DNA from: Frigidibacter sp.
GTDB taxonomy: Bacteria > Pseudomonadota > Alphaproteobacteria > Rhodobacterales > Rhodobacteraceae
Direction of reading: 5' to 3'
NCBI RefSeq assembly: GCF_030695035.1
Contig: NZ_JAUYTT010000001.1
Location: 154,834-218,833, forward strand
Length of the DNA stretch: 64,000 bases
Shown here: one piece after another, positions 9,452 through 17,452 of the stretch
Position numbering within the stretch: position 1 is the stretch's first letter
Layout: every line of letters starts with the position of its first letter
Program-made: the position numbers and the translations under genes
Notes under the pieces: generated by a model
The model's database searches: none
What the model was told of the DNA's origin: nothing
What the model saw: the letters and a program-made list of their open reading frames with translations, nothing else

Positions 9452-10588
9452 ATGACACATCTGGACGACATCCGCGCGATGATCCCCTCGCTGCGCCGCT
9501 TCGCGCGGGCGCTGGTGCAGGACCGTGCCGCCGCCGACGATCTGGTGCAGCGCTGTCTGGAGGTTGCGCTGGCACAGGGCGCGCCGGGGCAGGACCTGCG
9601 CGGCTGGCTGTTCGGCCTTCTGCTGGGGATGCAGCGGGAGGGCGAGGCGCCTGCGCCTTTGGCCCGGCTACCGGAAGATCAGCGGTTGGCGCTGCTGCTG
9701 GTGGCGGTGGAGGGGCTGACGCTGGCCGAGGCCGCGACGGCGCTGGAGGTGTCCGAGGGCGCGCTGGTGTCCCGGCTGGGCCGGGCGCGGGAGATGCTGC
9801 GCGAGGGGCCTCGTCCCAGATCGCGGGTCGCGGGCAAGGCCGCGCTCGGCGACATAGCGCTGTTGGCCTGGCGGTATGGCAGGCTCTCGGCCGACGAGGA
9901 GGCGGGGTTCCCGGCGCGGCTGGCGGCGGACCCGGCGGCGCAGGCCACGCTGGCGGAGTGGGACCGGCAGGATGCGGCGCTTGCCCTGCTCCACCCGGTG
10001 GTGGCGGAGCCGGTGCCGGAGCGGATGCTGGCGCTGTTCGCCAAGGCGCCGGTGCGGCAGGCCCGGCCTCGCCGTTGGCGCCCGATCGCCGCCGCCCTTG
10101 CCCTACTGGCGATGGGTGCTGCGGGGGGCTGGGGCGCCGCGTGGTGGATGCAGCCCCGGCAAACCGCCGAGCTGCCGATGCTGGCCGCCCTGCGCGCCCA
10201 TGACGCTTATGCGGATGTCGCCCGGCCGGCCGAACTCGGCTCTGAGCGGATCGACTACGTGACTGGCTGGCTCTCGACCCGCCTCGGTCGCCCCTTCGCC
10301 TTGCCCGATCTGGGGGCGTTCGGCTTTCATCCTGTCGGGGGCCGCCTGCTGCCGGATGCAAGCGGCACCGCGGCCGTGCTGGTCTATGAGAACGGGCCGG
10401 GCGAGCGGCTGACGCTGTTCGCCGCCCCCCAGCCCGGAACCGGGGGCACGGCCTTTGGTTTCCTCGAGGAGGGGGCGACCCGGGGCGTGTGGTGGGCGCA
10501 GGGTGGCTTTGGCTATGCGGTGGCGGGCGAGATCGCGCAGGACGTGCTGCGCAAGATCGCCATTGCCGCCAAGGAGCAGCTGAGTTGA
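9452..10588 (+). CDS. single-chain ECF sigma factor / transmembrane anti-sigma factor fusion
   Basis: One uninterrupted reading frame of 378 residues joins two proteins that are normally separate. Residues about 8-62 resemble ECF sigma region 2 (LRRFARALVQDRAAADDLVQ, DLRGWLFGLL), and 73-117 are a clear region 4 helix-turn-helix (LPEDQRLALLLVAVEGLTLAEAA, GALVSRLGRAREMLR). Residues about 131-200 match the N-terminal part of RsiW/COG5662-like anti-sigma factors (LAADPAAQATLAEWDRQDAAL), one membrane helix spans about 212-233, and the C-terminal 145 residues are the periplasmic domain of that family (LLPDASGTAAVLVYENGPGE). The region 2-4 linker is short and the basic region 2.4 residues are not obvious, so sigma activity may be weakened. 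The product would sit in the inner membrane. Divergent from msrA, convergent with priA. Confidence 0.8.
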   Translation: MTHLDDIRAMIPSLRRFARALVQDRAAADDLVQRCLEVALAQGAPGQDLRGWLFGLLLGMQREGEAPAPLARLPEDQRLALLLVAVEGLTLAEAATALEVSEGALVSRLGRAREMLREGPRPRSRVAGKAALGDIALLAWRYGRLSADEEAGFPARLAADPAAQATLAEWDRQDAALALLHPVVAEPVPERMLALFAKAPVRQARPRRWRPIAAALALLAMGAAGGWGAAWWMQPRQTAELPMLAALRAHDAYADVARPAELGSERIDYVTGWLSTRLGRPFALPDLGAFGFHPVGGRLLPDASGTAAVLVYENGPGERLTLFAAPQPGTGGTAFGFLEEGATRGVWWAQGGFGYAVAGEIAQDVLRKIAIAAKEQLS

Positions 10589-10609
10589 GGCGGGCTAAAG
10601 GACGCCGGG

Positions 10610-12805
10610 CTACAGAAAACTCTGCGGGTCGATATCCACCGCCAGCCGCAGGTTGTTCGGCGGCTTCATCTGCCCGATCCACTCCGCCAGTGCCGCCTGT
10701 AGCGGAGCCGCCTTGTCGGCCTTGACCAGCAGCCGCACCCGGTGGCGGCCCCTCACCCGCGCAATCGGCGCGGGCGCCGGCCCCCAGACCTGCGCCCCGA
10801 TCCGGCGCAGCGGGCCGTCGCGCCGCGCCAGTTCCGCGCCGAAATCGAACACCGCCTGCAGGTCGGGCGAGGACAGGATGATCCCCGCCATCCGCCCGTA
10901 GGGGGGCATCCCCGCCACCCGCCGCTCTGCCGCCTCGGCGCGCCAGAAGGCTTCCTCGTCGCCTCCCAGAATGGCGCGGATCACCGCGTGCTCGGGCTGG
11001 AAGGTCTGCAGCAGCGCCACGCCGGCTTTGGCCCCGCGCCCCGCCCGGCCCGCCACCTGCCGCATCAACTGAAAGGTCCGCTCGGCCGCCCGCAGGTCGG
11101 AACCTTGCAGGCCAAGGTCGGCGTCGATCACTCCCACCAGCGTCAGTAATGGAAAATTGTGTCCCTTCGCAACCAGTTGCGTGCCGATGATGATGTCGGC
11201 CGCGCCCTCGGCAATCTCGAGGATCCGCGCCTTCAGCGCCCGGGCGGAGCCGAACAGGTCCGAGGACAGCACCGCCACCCGCGCATCCGGAAACTTCGCC
11301 GCCACCTCTTCGGCCAGCCGCTCCACCCCCGGGCCAACCGGCGCCAGCTTGCCCTCCACCGCGCAGGAGGGGCAGGCGAGCGGGATCGGCCGGCTGTCGC
11401 CGCATTGATGGCAGACCAGCCGCTTCAGGAACCGATGCTCCACCATCCGCGCGTCGCATTGCACGCAGCCGATCTGGTGCCCGCAGGCGCGGCAGATGGT
11501 GACGGGCGCATAGCCGCGGCGGTTGAGGAACAGCAAGGATTGCTCCCCCGCCGCCAGCCGCGCCTTCACCGCCCCCGCCAGCGTGGGCGAGATCCACTGA
11601 TCCCCCGGCAGCGTTTCGGCGCGCATGTCAATGGCCCGCATCTCGGGCAACTCCGCCACGCCAAAGCGCGCGCCAAGGTCGATGCGGGCATATTTCCCGG
11701 CCTCGGCATTGGCCCAGCTTTCGAGGCTGGGCGTGGCCGAGGCCAGCACCACCTGCGCGGAACACAGCGATGCGCGCAGCACCGCCATGTCGCGGGCATT
11801 GTAGAGGACGCCATCCTCCTGCTTGTAGGAGCTGTCATGCTCCTCATCCACGATGATCAGCCCAAGGTCGCGGAACGGCAGGAACAGCGCGGACCGCGCG
11901 CCGACCACCAGCTGTGCATCGCCCTGCCCGACCATGCGCCACAGCCGCCGCCGTTCGGTCTGCGTGGCGCCCGAGTGCCATTCGGCGGGGCGCGCACCGA
12001 ACCGCGCCTCCACCCGCGTCAGGAACTCCGCCGTCAGCGCAATCTCGGGCAGCAGCACCAGCGCCTGCCGGCCCATCGCCAGGCACTCCGCCACGGCCTC
12101 GAGATACACCTCGGTCTTGCCCGACCCGGTGACGCCCTTCAGCAGCGTGGTGCCATAGCCGCCACCCTGCACCGCCGCGCGCAGCTGCACCGCCCCCGCC
12201 GCCTGATCGCCGGACAGCTCCTTGCCGGGCAGGGACGGGTCGAGCCGCGGATAGGGCAGATCGCGCGGGGCCTCCTCCTCCAGCACGGCGCCAACCTTCA
12301 CCAGCCCCTTGACCACGCTGGTCGTCACCTCGGCCGCCGCCGCCAGTTCCGACAGGGTCAGCGCCGCACCGCCGAAGGATTGCAGGGCATCGAGCACGCG
12401 GGCCCGCGCCTCGGTCATCCGCGCGGGCTCCGTCCCGGCCAGCCGGTAGACGCGCCGCGGCCCCGGCGCCTCCCCCAGCCCCGGGCTTCGCGTTGCCAGC
12501 CGCAGCATCGCGGGGGGCGGGGTCAGCGTATAGTCGGCGGCGCGCAGCAGGAAGCTGCGCAGCTCTGCCCGCATCGGTGCCGCATCCAGCACCCGGTTCA
12601 CCGCGCGCAGCTTGGCCAGATCGAACCCGCCCTCGCCCGGCCCCCAGACCACGCCCGGCACCAGCCGCGGCCCCAGCGGCACCACGACAAAGGCGCCCTC
12701 GGCGCAGCCGCCTTCCGGCGCGCGGTAATCCAGCGGCCGGCCGATCGGCTCTGCCGTCAGCACTGCGACCCGGGCCCCCTCGGGGAAGAACGTACCTTCA
12801 TCCAC
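10610..12805 (-). CDS. priA: PriA, primosomal replication-restart helicase
   Basis: Superfamily 2 3'-5' helicase that reloads the replisome at stalled forks. Order: N-terminal 3'-DNA binding domain, winged helix, Walker [14 protein letters not shown] box ([12 protein letters not shown]), zinc module with eight cysteines ([14 protein letters not shown] ... CHQCGD ... CPSC), motif FLNRRGYAP, and a helicase C-terminal region with [10 protein letters not shown]. No convincing ATG precedes the conserved [14 protein letters not shown] chose the GTG at 12805 ([10 protein letters not shown]). GTG 12814 and TTG 12823 are alternatives; an in-frame start at 12886 would reach the region just before fsa. 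Divergent from the transaldolase gene. Confidence 0.92.
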   Translation of the reverse strand: MDEGTFFPEGARVAVLTAEPIGRPLDYRAPEGGCAEGAFVVVPLGPRLVPGVVWGPGEGGFDLAKLRAVNRVLDAAPMRAELRSFLLRAADYTLTPPPAMLRLATRSPGLGEAPGPRRVYRLAGTEPARMTEARARVLDALQSFGGAALTLSELAAAAEVTTSVVKGLVKVGAVLEEEAPRDLPYPRLDPSLPGKELSGDQAAGAVQLRAAVQGGGYGTTLLKGVTGSGKTEVYLEAVAECLAMGRQALVLLPEIALTAEFLTRVEARFGARPAEWHSGATQTERRRLWRMVGQGDAQLVVGARSALFLPFRDLGLIIVDEEHDSSYKQEDGVLYNARDMAVLRASLCSAQVVLASATPSLESWANAEAGKYARIDLGARFGVAELPEMRAIDMRAETLPGDQWISPTLAGAVKARLAAGEQSLLFLNRRGYAPVTICRACGHQIGCVQCDARMVEHRFLKRLVCHQCGDSRPIPLACPSCAVEGKLAPVGPGVERLAEEVAAKFPDARVAVLSSDLFGSARALKARILEIAEGAADIIIGTQLVAKGHNFPLLTLVGVIDADLGLQGSDLRAAERTFQLMRQVAGRAGRGAKAGVALLQTFQPEHAVIRAILGGDEEAFWRAEAAERRVAGMPPYGRMAGIILSSPDLQAVFDFGAELARRDGPLRRIGAQVWGPAPAPIARVRGRHRVRLLVKADKAAPLQAALAEWIGQMKPPNNLRLAVDIDPQSFL

Positions 12806-12891
12806 GCCGGGCACCCCATGCAAACGGGGGTTTCGGCACCGGCCTGGTTGCGGTATCAGGACGGCGCCCCTTTCTTTGCAGGACACCCCCC

Positions 12892-13545
12892 ATGAAATTC
12901 TTCGTCGATACCGCCGATGTGGCCGCCATCAAGGAACTCAACGACCTTGGCATGGTCGATGGCGTGACCACCAACCCGTCGCTGATCCTCAAGTCGGGCC
13001 GCGACATCATCGAGGTCACCAAGGAAATCTGCGACATGGTCGAAGGCCCGGTCTCGGCCGAGGTTGTGGCTCTGGAAGCCAAGGACATGATCGCCGAAGG
13101 TCTGAAACTCGCCAAGATCGCCCCCAACATCGCGATCAAGGTGCCGCTGACCTGGGCCGGCCTGACCGCCTGCAAGGCTTTCGCATCCGAAGGCCACATG
13201 GTCAATGTCACGCTGTGCTTCTCGGCCGCGCAGGCGATCCTGGCCGCCAAGGCCGGCGCGGCATTCATCTCGCCCTTTATCGGCCGTCTGGACGATATCA
13301 ACCTCGACGGCGTGCAGCTGATCGACGATATCCGCACCATCTATGACAATTACGATTTCGATACCGAGATCCTGGCAGCCTCGATCCGCAACGTGAACCA
13401 CATCACCGATGTGGCCCTGGTCGGCGCCGACGTGATCACCGCGCCGCCCGCCGTCATCAAGGCGATGGCGAACCATATCCTGACCGACAAGGGGCTGGAG
13501 CAGTTCACCGCTGATTGGGCGAAGACCGGGCAGAAGATCCTCTGA
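12892..13545 (+). CDS. fsa: fructose-6-phosphate aldolase / small transaldolase (TalC/MipB type)
   Basis: Short transaldolase-family TIM barrel of 217 residues, cytoplasmic. Motifs: [16 protein letters not shown] at the start, [11 protein letters not shown], and the Schiff-base lysine in [10 protein letters not shown] (about Lys83). Enzymes of this length act as transaldolase in the pentose-phosphate pathway or as fructose-6-phosphate aldolase; which one cannot be read. AGGA lies 8 bases upstream of the ATG. A terminator follows at 13569-13602. Confidence 0.9.
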   Translation: MKFFVDTADVAAIKELNDLGMVDGVTTNPSLILKSGRDIIEVTKEICDMVEGPVSAEVVALEAKDMIAEGLKLAKIAPNIAIKVPLTWAGLTACKAFASEGHMVNVTLCFSAAQAILAAKAGAAFISPFIGRLDDINLDGVQLIDDIRTIYDNYDFDTEILAASIRNVNHITDVALVGADVITAPPAVIKAMANHILTDKGLEQFTADWAKTGQKIL

Positions 13546-13568
13546 CCTCTCGCGCTTCGTGAATGACA

Positions 13569-13602
13569 GGGCCCGTCGCATTGCTTGTGGCGGGCCTTTT
13601 GC
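13569..13602 (+). terminator. terminator of the transaldolase gene
   Basis: Stem GGCCCG paired with CGGGCC around a 15-base loop, then TTTTGC. It lies 24 bases after the stop codon. Confidence 0.75.
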
Positions 13603-13885
13603 TTTCTGCTCTTCGCCCGGAATCAAGGCGCTTCAGCGCCACCGGGCAGCGCCCGTCCGCCCCCGCGGGCGGGCGCTACTCAACCGTTCCGCGTAGAACT
13701 ACGGTGGAGGTAGGCCGCACCATAAACCGCCTAGAACGAGCGTTGCAGCGCCCACCCGGCGGACCGGCGCCGCCCTCTGTCTGTGCAGGCCGAACCAACT
13801 TCCTCACGCAACCTTCACAGCATTGTTTCAACGCCCCCCTGCCTGTATGCTCCCCCCAGAAGCCCCGAACGGACGGACCCGAGCC
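13603..13885. other. intergenic region with two further hairpins, upstream of the DUF484 gene
   Basis: Contains hairpin GGCGCT/AGCGCC at 13627-13640 and a GC-rich AGCGCCCG/CGGGCGCT hairpin at 13648-13677 that resembles the central module of repeats A and B but lacks their flanking blocks. The remainder up to 13885 should hold the promoter of the DUF484-xerC operon. No gene seen. Confidence 0.5.
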
Positions 13886-14593
13886 ATGGCCGAAAGCGCC
13901 CCCATCGACCAGCCGCTGCGCGACAGGATCATCTCGCAACCCGAGGTCATCCTCGAGGACCGCGACCTGATGCGTGCGCTGATCGCCGCCAACGAACGGG
14001 CGATGGGCGCCAATATCGTCGATCTGCGCGGCATCGCGATGGAACGGCTCGAGGCGCGGCTGGACCGGCTGGAGGATACCCACCGTTCCGTCATCGCCGC
14101 CGCCTACGAGAATCTCGCCGGCACCAACCAGATCCATCGCGCCGTCCTGCGGATGCTGGAGCCGCTGAAGTTCGAGGATTTCCTGCTGGCGCTTGGCACC
14201 GACCTGGCCGAGATCCTGCGGCTCGATGCGGTGCGGCTGGTGCTGGAAACCGTGCAGGCCGGCGATGATCCGGCGCTGGCGCGGGTGGGCGCGGTGCTCT
14301 GCGTGGCTGAGCCGGGCTTTGTCGAGGCCTACCTCCGCGGCCCCCGCAACGGCGTGATGCGGCCCGTGGTATTGCGCCAGACCCATCCCTCCGCCGACGG
14401 CGTCTATGGCGACAAGGCCGGCTGGATCCGCTCCGAAGCCGCGATCCGGCTGGATCTGGGCGACGGGCGCTTGCCGGCGATGCTGGTCCTCGGCTCGGAA
14501 GACCCGCACCATTTCAAGCCGACGCAGGGCACCGACCTGCTGGCCTTCTTCGCCGGCGCGTTCGAGCGTGCGATGCGGCGCTGGCTGGCGTGA
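13886..14593 (+). CDS. DUF484 family protein (GAF-like)
   Basis: Cytoplasmic protein of 235 residues of the DUF484 family, whose genes typically sit next to xerC. N-terminal LRDRIISQPEVILEDRDLMRALI is the family's opening; a short coiled region (GIAMERLEARLDRLEDTHR) leads to a GAF-like domain ending with the hallmark LVLGSEDPHHFKPTQGTDLL. The ATG at 13886 (MAESAPIDQ) is preferred over the in-frame ATG at 13823. Its stop overlaps the GTG of xerC by 4 bases. Function unknown. Confidence 0.9.
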   Translation: MAESAPIDQPLRDRIISQPEVILEDRDLMRALIAANERAMGANIVDLRGIAMERLEARLDRLEDTHRSVIAAAYENLAGTNQIHRAVLRMLEPLKFEDFLLALGTDLAEILRLDAVRLVLETVQAGDDPALARVGAVLCVAEPGFVEAYLRGPRNGVMRPVVLRQTHPSADGVYGDKAGWIRSEAAIRLDLGDGRLPAMLVLGSEDPHHFKPTQGTDLLAFFAGAFERAMRRWLA

Positions 14594-15513
14594 GCCTGTC
14601 GCTGACGCCCGCAGTGCGCGATGCGCTGCAGGCCTGGCTGTCGCATCTGGCCGCGCTGGACGGGGCCGCGGAGAACACCGTCACAGCCTATCGTACCGAT
14701 GTCGTCGGCTTCCTGAGCTTCCTCGGCCAGCACTGGGACACCGCCCCCGGCACCGCCGCCCTCGCCGCGATCACCCAAGCCGACCTGCGCGCCTGGATGG
14801 CGGCAGAGCGCAGCCGCGGCGTCGGCGCGCGCTCCCTCGCCCGCGCCCTCTCCTCGGTCCGCAGTTTCTACCGCTGGCTGTCCGACCGTGAGGGCTTTGA
14901 CGCCACCGTCGTCCTCGGCGCCCGCAGCCCGCGTTTCAAGCGCCCGCTGCCACGCCCGTTGGCCGAGGATGCGGCCCGCGCCATGATCGGCATGGTCGAG
15001 GATCAGGCCCGCGAGCCTTGGACAGCCGCCCGCGACGCCGCGGTGCTGACGCTGCTCTGGGGCTGCGGGCTGCGGATATCGGAAGCGCTTGGCCTGACCG
15101 GCGCCGATGCGCCCTTGCCGCCCGTGCTGCGGATCATCGGCAAGGGCGGGCGAGAGCGGATCGTGCCAGTGCTGCCCGCCGCGCGGGATGCGGTCGCCGA
15201 ATACCTGCGGCTCTGCCCCCATCCCGCCGCCCGCACCGCCGCCCTGTTCCGCGGCGTGCGCGGCGGCGCGCTGAACCCCCGGCAGGTGGCCCGCGCAATG
15301 GAACTGGCGCGCATGAGCCTCGGCCTGCCCGCCACCGCCACGCCCCACGCCCTGCGCCACAGCTTCGCGACGCATCTGCTGGCGGCGGGCGGCGATCTGC
15401 GGGCGATCCAGGAGCTTCTGGGCCATGCCTCGCTGTCCACGACGCAGGCCTACACGGCGGTGGATTCGGCGCGGCTGATGGAGGTCTATGCGGCGGCCCA
15501 TCCACGGGCTTGA
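14590..15513 (+). CDS. xerC: XerC, tyrosine recombinase for chromosome dimer resolution
   Basis: Site-specific recombinase acting with XerD at dif; 307 residues. N-terminal SAM-like core-binding domain about 8-100. The catalytic set is complete: Arg162 (CGLRISEALG), Lys185 (GKGGRER), His253 and Arg256 (HALRHSFATH), His279 (GHASLSTTQAY) and nucleophile Tyr288. It starts with GTG overlapping the DUF484 stop (GTGA). No adjacent att-like site or phage genes, so this is the housekeeping enzyme. Confidence 0.93.
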   Translation: MSLSLTPAVRDALQAWLSHLAALDGAAENTVTAYRTDVVGFLSFLGQHWDTAPGTAALAAITQADLRAWMAAERSRGVGARSLARALSSVRSFYRWLSDREGFDATVVLGARSPRFKRPLPRPLAEDAARAMIGMVEDQAREPWTAARDAAVLTLLWGCGLRISEALGLTGADAPLPPVLRIIGKGGRERIVPVLPAARDAVAEYLRLCPHPAARTAALFRGVRGGALNPRQVARAMELARMSLGLPATATPHALRHSFATHLLAAGGDLRAIQELLGHASLSTTQAYTAVDSARLMEVYAAAHPRA

Positions 15514-15523
15514 TGGGGCGGGG

Positions 15524-15558
15524 ACTCGGGGCAGCGACTCGGGGCAGCGACTCGGGGC
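15524..15558. repeat. 13-bp tandem repeat just after xerC
   Basis: Unit ACTCGGGGCAGCG present at 15524-15536 and 15537-15549, with a partial third unit to 15558. It lies 10 bases past the xerC stop, before the EF-hand gene promoter. Confidence 0.85.
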
Positions 15559-15629
15559 GGGGGCAACGGCTTCTTAACGGGTCGCGATGCACAGTGCGGA
15601 GCATGTTCCCAAACCAGAAGGGTTTTCCG

Positions 15630-15929
15630 ATGGACATGAACCAGATTTCCGGCGCCGCACCCAGCCTCGGCAGCGTCGCGCTGAAACGGTTGGACGACGA
15701 TGCCTCGGGCGGCCTGACCCGCAAGGAAGTGGCCGGCCAACCCCAGTTCGAAGCTGCCTTCCGCCGCGCCGATACCGACAACAATCGCTCGCTCGACGCG
15801 GCAGAGATCGACGCGCAGGTTGAAACCCACCGCCGCCGCGACGCCCGCCCCGAGTCGATGAACCAGGCGATCTTCGCGGCCGTACTGGACGGGCGCCGCG
15901 ATGGGTCCGGGAGGGCGACGCGGGCGTGA
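15630..15929 (+). CDS. small EF-hand calcium-binding protein
   Basis: Protein of 99 residues with two canonical 12-residue EF-hand loops: DDDASGGLTRKE and DTDNNRSLDAAE, each with Asp at 1 and 3, a polar residue at 5 and Glu at 12. AGAAGG lies 7 bases before the ATG at 15630; an ATG at 15603 is less well placed. No signal peptide or membrane segment is visible, so a cytoplasmic calcium buffer or sensor is the simplest reading, although many bacterial EF-hand proteins of this type are exported. The C-terminus is Arg-rich. Free-standing gene, partner unknown. Confidence 0.78.
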   Translation: MDMNQISGAAPSLGSVALKRLDDDASGGLTRKEVAGQPQFEAAFRRADTDNNRSLDAAEIDAQVETHRRRDARPESMNQAIFAAVLDGRRDGSGRATRA

Positions 15930-16298
15930 CACCCGCGCAGGCGGCGCGCGGCGCAGCACGAGAGCTGGCAGGAAGGCAGCGTGCGAGAGCTCACGCCCGC
16001 CGCTCCCATCAGCACGGCGGCGCCCGGCGCTGCCGCGCGGCAGAGAGCCCCAGCGCGGTACAGGGGCCCCTGCGCCAAAGGAGGCTCACGCGACCAGAGG
16101 ACTCATCTCCACAAAGGAGTGAGGACGACAGAAGGAGTCCGGCGCGGCAATGCGGCCACGCGCGACACGAAGACCCCCGCGACCGAAGACCCCGCGCGTG
16201 AATGAGTGGCAGCGCACCGCACCGAGCCCGCCCCCCACACACACCTTTCCGCGCCCGCCCCCGTTGCGCCCTTGCGCAAATTCCTTCATGACGGTTGG
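15930..16298. other. 369-bp GC-rich intergenic region
   Basis: Between the EF-hand gene and pcs. Open frames here have no recognisable protein character. It presumably carries the pcs promoter; an in-frame GTG at 16206 could extend pcs by 31 residues, but the added residues do not resemble the family. Confidence 0.4.
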
Positions 16299-16991
16299 AT
16301 GACTCTCCGCTTCAAAGCCCTCTTCGTCCATCTGCTCACCGCCACTGGCGCCGTGCTGTCCATGCTCGCCATGCTCGCCGCGGTCGAGGAGCAGTGGAGC
16401 CTGATGTTCCTGTGGCTGGTCGTGGCGTTGGTCGTGGACGGGATCGATGGCCCGCTGGCCCGGCGCTATCAGGTCACCGTCAACTGGCCCACCTATGACG
16501 GGGTGCTGCTGGACCTGATCATCGACTACCTGACCTATGTGTTCATCCCGGCCTATGCGCTGTTCAAGTCCGGCATCCTGCCCGGCTGGACCGGATGGAT
16601 CGCCATCATCCTCATCGTCTATGGCTCGGTGATCTACTTCGCCGATACGCGGATGAAAACGAAGGACAATTCCTTCTCGGGCTTCCCCGCCTGCTGGAAC
16701 ATGGTGGTGCTGGTCCTGTTCGCGCTGAAGCCGAATTTCGAGCTGACGCTGGCGATCGTGGTCGCCTTGGCAGTGGCGATGTTCCTGAACATCAAGTTCA
16801 TCCACCCGGTGCGCACCGACCGCTGGCGCGCGATTTCCCTGCCGATGGCACTGGCTTGGACCGGCTTTGCCGGCTGGGCCGCCTGGGTCGATTTCGATCC
16901 GCAAAGCTGGGCGCATTGGGGGCTGATCGTGACCTCGCTCTACCTGCTGCTGGCGGGTGTCGTGCAGCAGCTGATCCCGGCCCGGAACTGA
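16299..16991 (+). CDS. pcs: phosphatidylcholine synthase
   Basis: Integral membrane CDP-alcohol phosphotransferase that joins CDP-diacylglycerol and choline to make phosphatidylcholine, a pathway found mainly in alphaproteobacteria. 230 residues with about seven hydrophobic segments. The CDP-alcohol motif is spread over VDGIDGPLARR and GVLLDLIIDYLTY, with its Asp residues in place. ADTRMKTKDNSFSGFPACWN is typical of Pcs. The ATG at 16299 gives the family length. It ends 7 bases from the ogt stop on the other strand. Confidence 0.93.
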   Translation: MTLRFKALFVHLLTATGAVLSMLAMLAAVEEQWSLMFLWLVVALVVDGIDGPLARRYQVTVNWPTYDGVLLDLIIDYLTYVFIPAYALFKSGILPGWTGWIAIILIVYGSVIYFADTRMKTKDNSFSGFPACWNMVVLVLFALKPNFELTLAIVVALAVAMFLNIKFIHPVRTDRWRAISLPMALAWTGFAGWAAWVDFDPQSWAHWGLIVTSLYLLLAGVVQQLIPARN

Positions 16992-16998
16992 CGCGCAG

Positions 16999-17448
16999 CT
17001 AGATCAGCAGCCCCGCTGCGCCTTCCAGCCGCAGCAGTGCCACCTTCGTCTCCACCCCGCCCGGCGCGGAAAAGCCGCCAAGGCCGGCCGCGCCGAGAAC
17101 CCGGTGGCAGGGCACGATCACCGGAATCGGGTTGGCGCCGCAGGCCTGACCAATCGCCTGCGCCGAGACCCCCAGCACCCCCGCCAGTTCGCCATAGCGC
17201 CGAGTCTCGCCAAAGGGGATGTCGCAGAGCGCTTGCAGGAACCGCCCGCGGAACCCATCGCCAAGCGCCAACGGCAGGTCGAACCTTGTCAGCCGGCCGG
17301 CAAAATAGGCGGCCAGCTGCGCCCCGGCTTCCGCCAGCAGCGGCGAGCCTGCGCCCGCCGCCTCCTCTCCCCATCGCAAACGGGTGATCGCGCCGGCCTC
17401 TTCGGTCAGCACCAGCCGGCCGAAGGGGCTGTCGAACCCCGCCTGCAC
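16999..17448 (-). CDS. ogt: methylated-DNA-protein-cysteine S-methyltransferase
   Basis: Suicide repair enzyme that transfers O6-alkyl groups from guanine to its own cysteine. 149 residues; active-site IPVIVPCHRVLG with Cys114, DNA-binding helix-turn-helix region around GETRRYGELAGVLGVSAQAIGQA. No Ada N-terminal domain, so it is the constitutive Ogt type. It follows ileS on the same strand with a 4-base gap, so it is probably cotranscribed. Confidence 0.93.
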   Translation of the reverse strand: MQAGFDSPFGRLVLTEEAGAITRLRWGEEAAGAGSPLLAEAGAQLAAYFAGRLTRFDLPLALGDGFRGRFLQALCDIPFGETRRYGELAGVLGVSAQAIGQACGANPIPVIVPCHRVLGAAGLGGFSAPGGVETKVALLRLEGAAGLLI

Positions 17449-17452
17449 GGGC

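Noticed and set aside
9405..11597. 730-codon open frame on the minus strand overlapping the sigma/anti-sigma gene and priA
   Set aside because: It is an alternate frame of priA running into the antisense of the sigma fusion; Gly/Arg/Pro-rich with no family signature.
14590..15513. Integrase of a mobile element
   Set aside because: The gene is coupled to DUF484 and has the length and motifs of housekeeping XerC; no cargo, att sites or phage genes adjoin it.
15514..15570. CRISPR array at the short tandem repeats near xerC (and at 56493-56528)
   Set aside because: Units of 13 bp are directly adjacent without spacers and no cas genes exist in the window.
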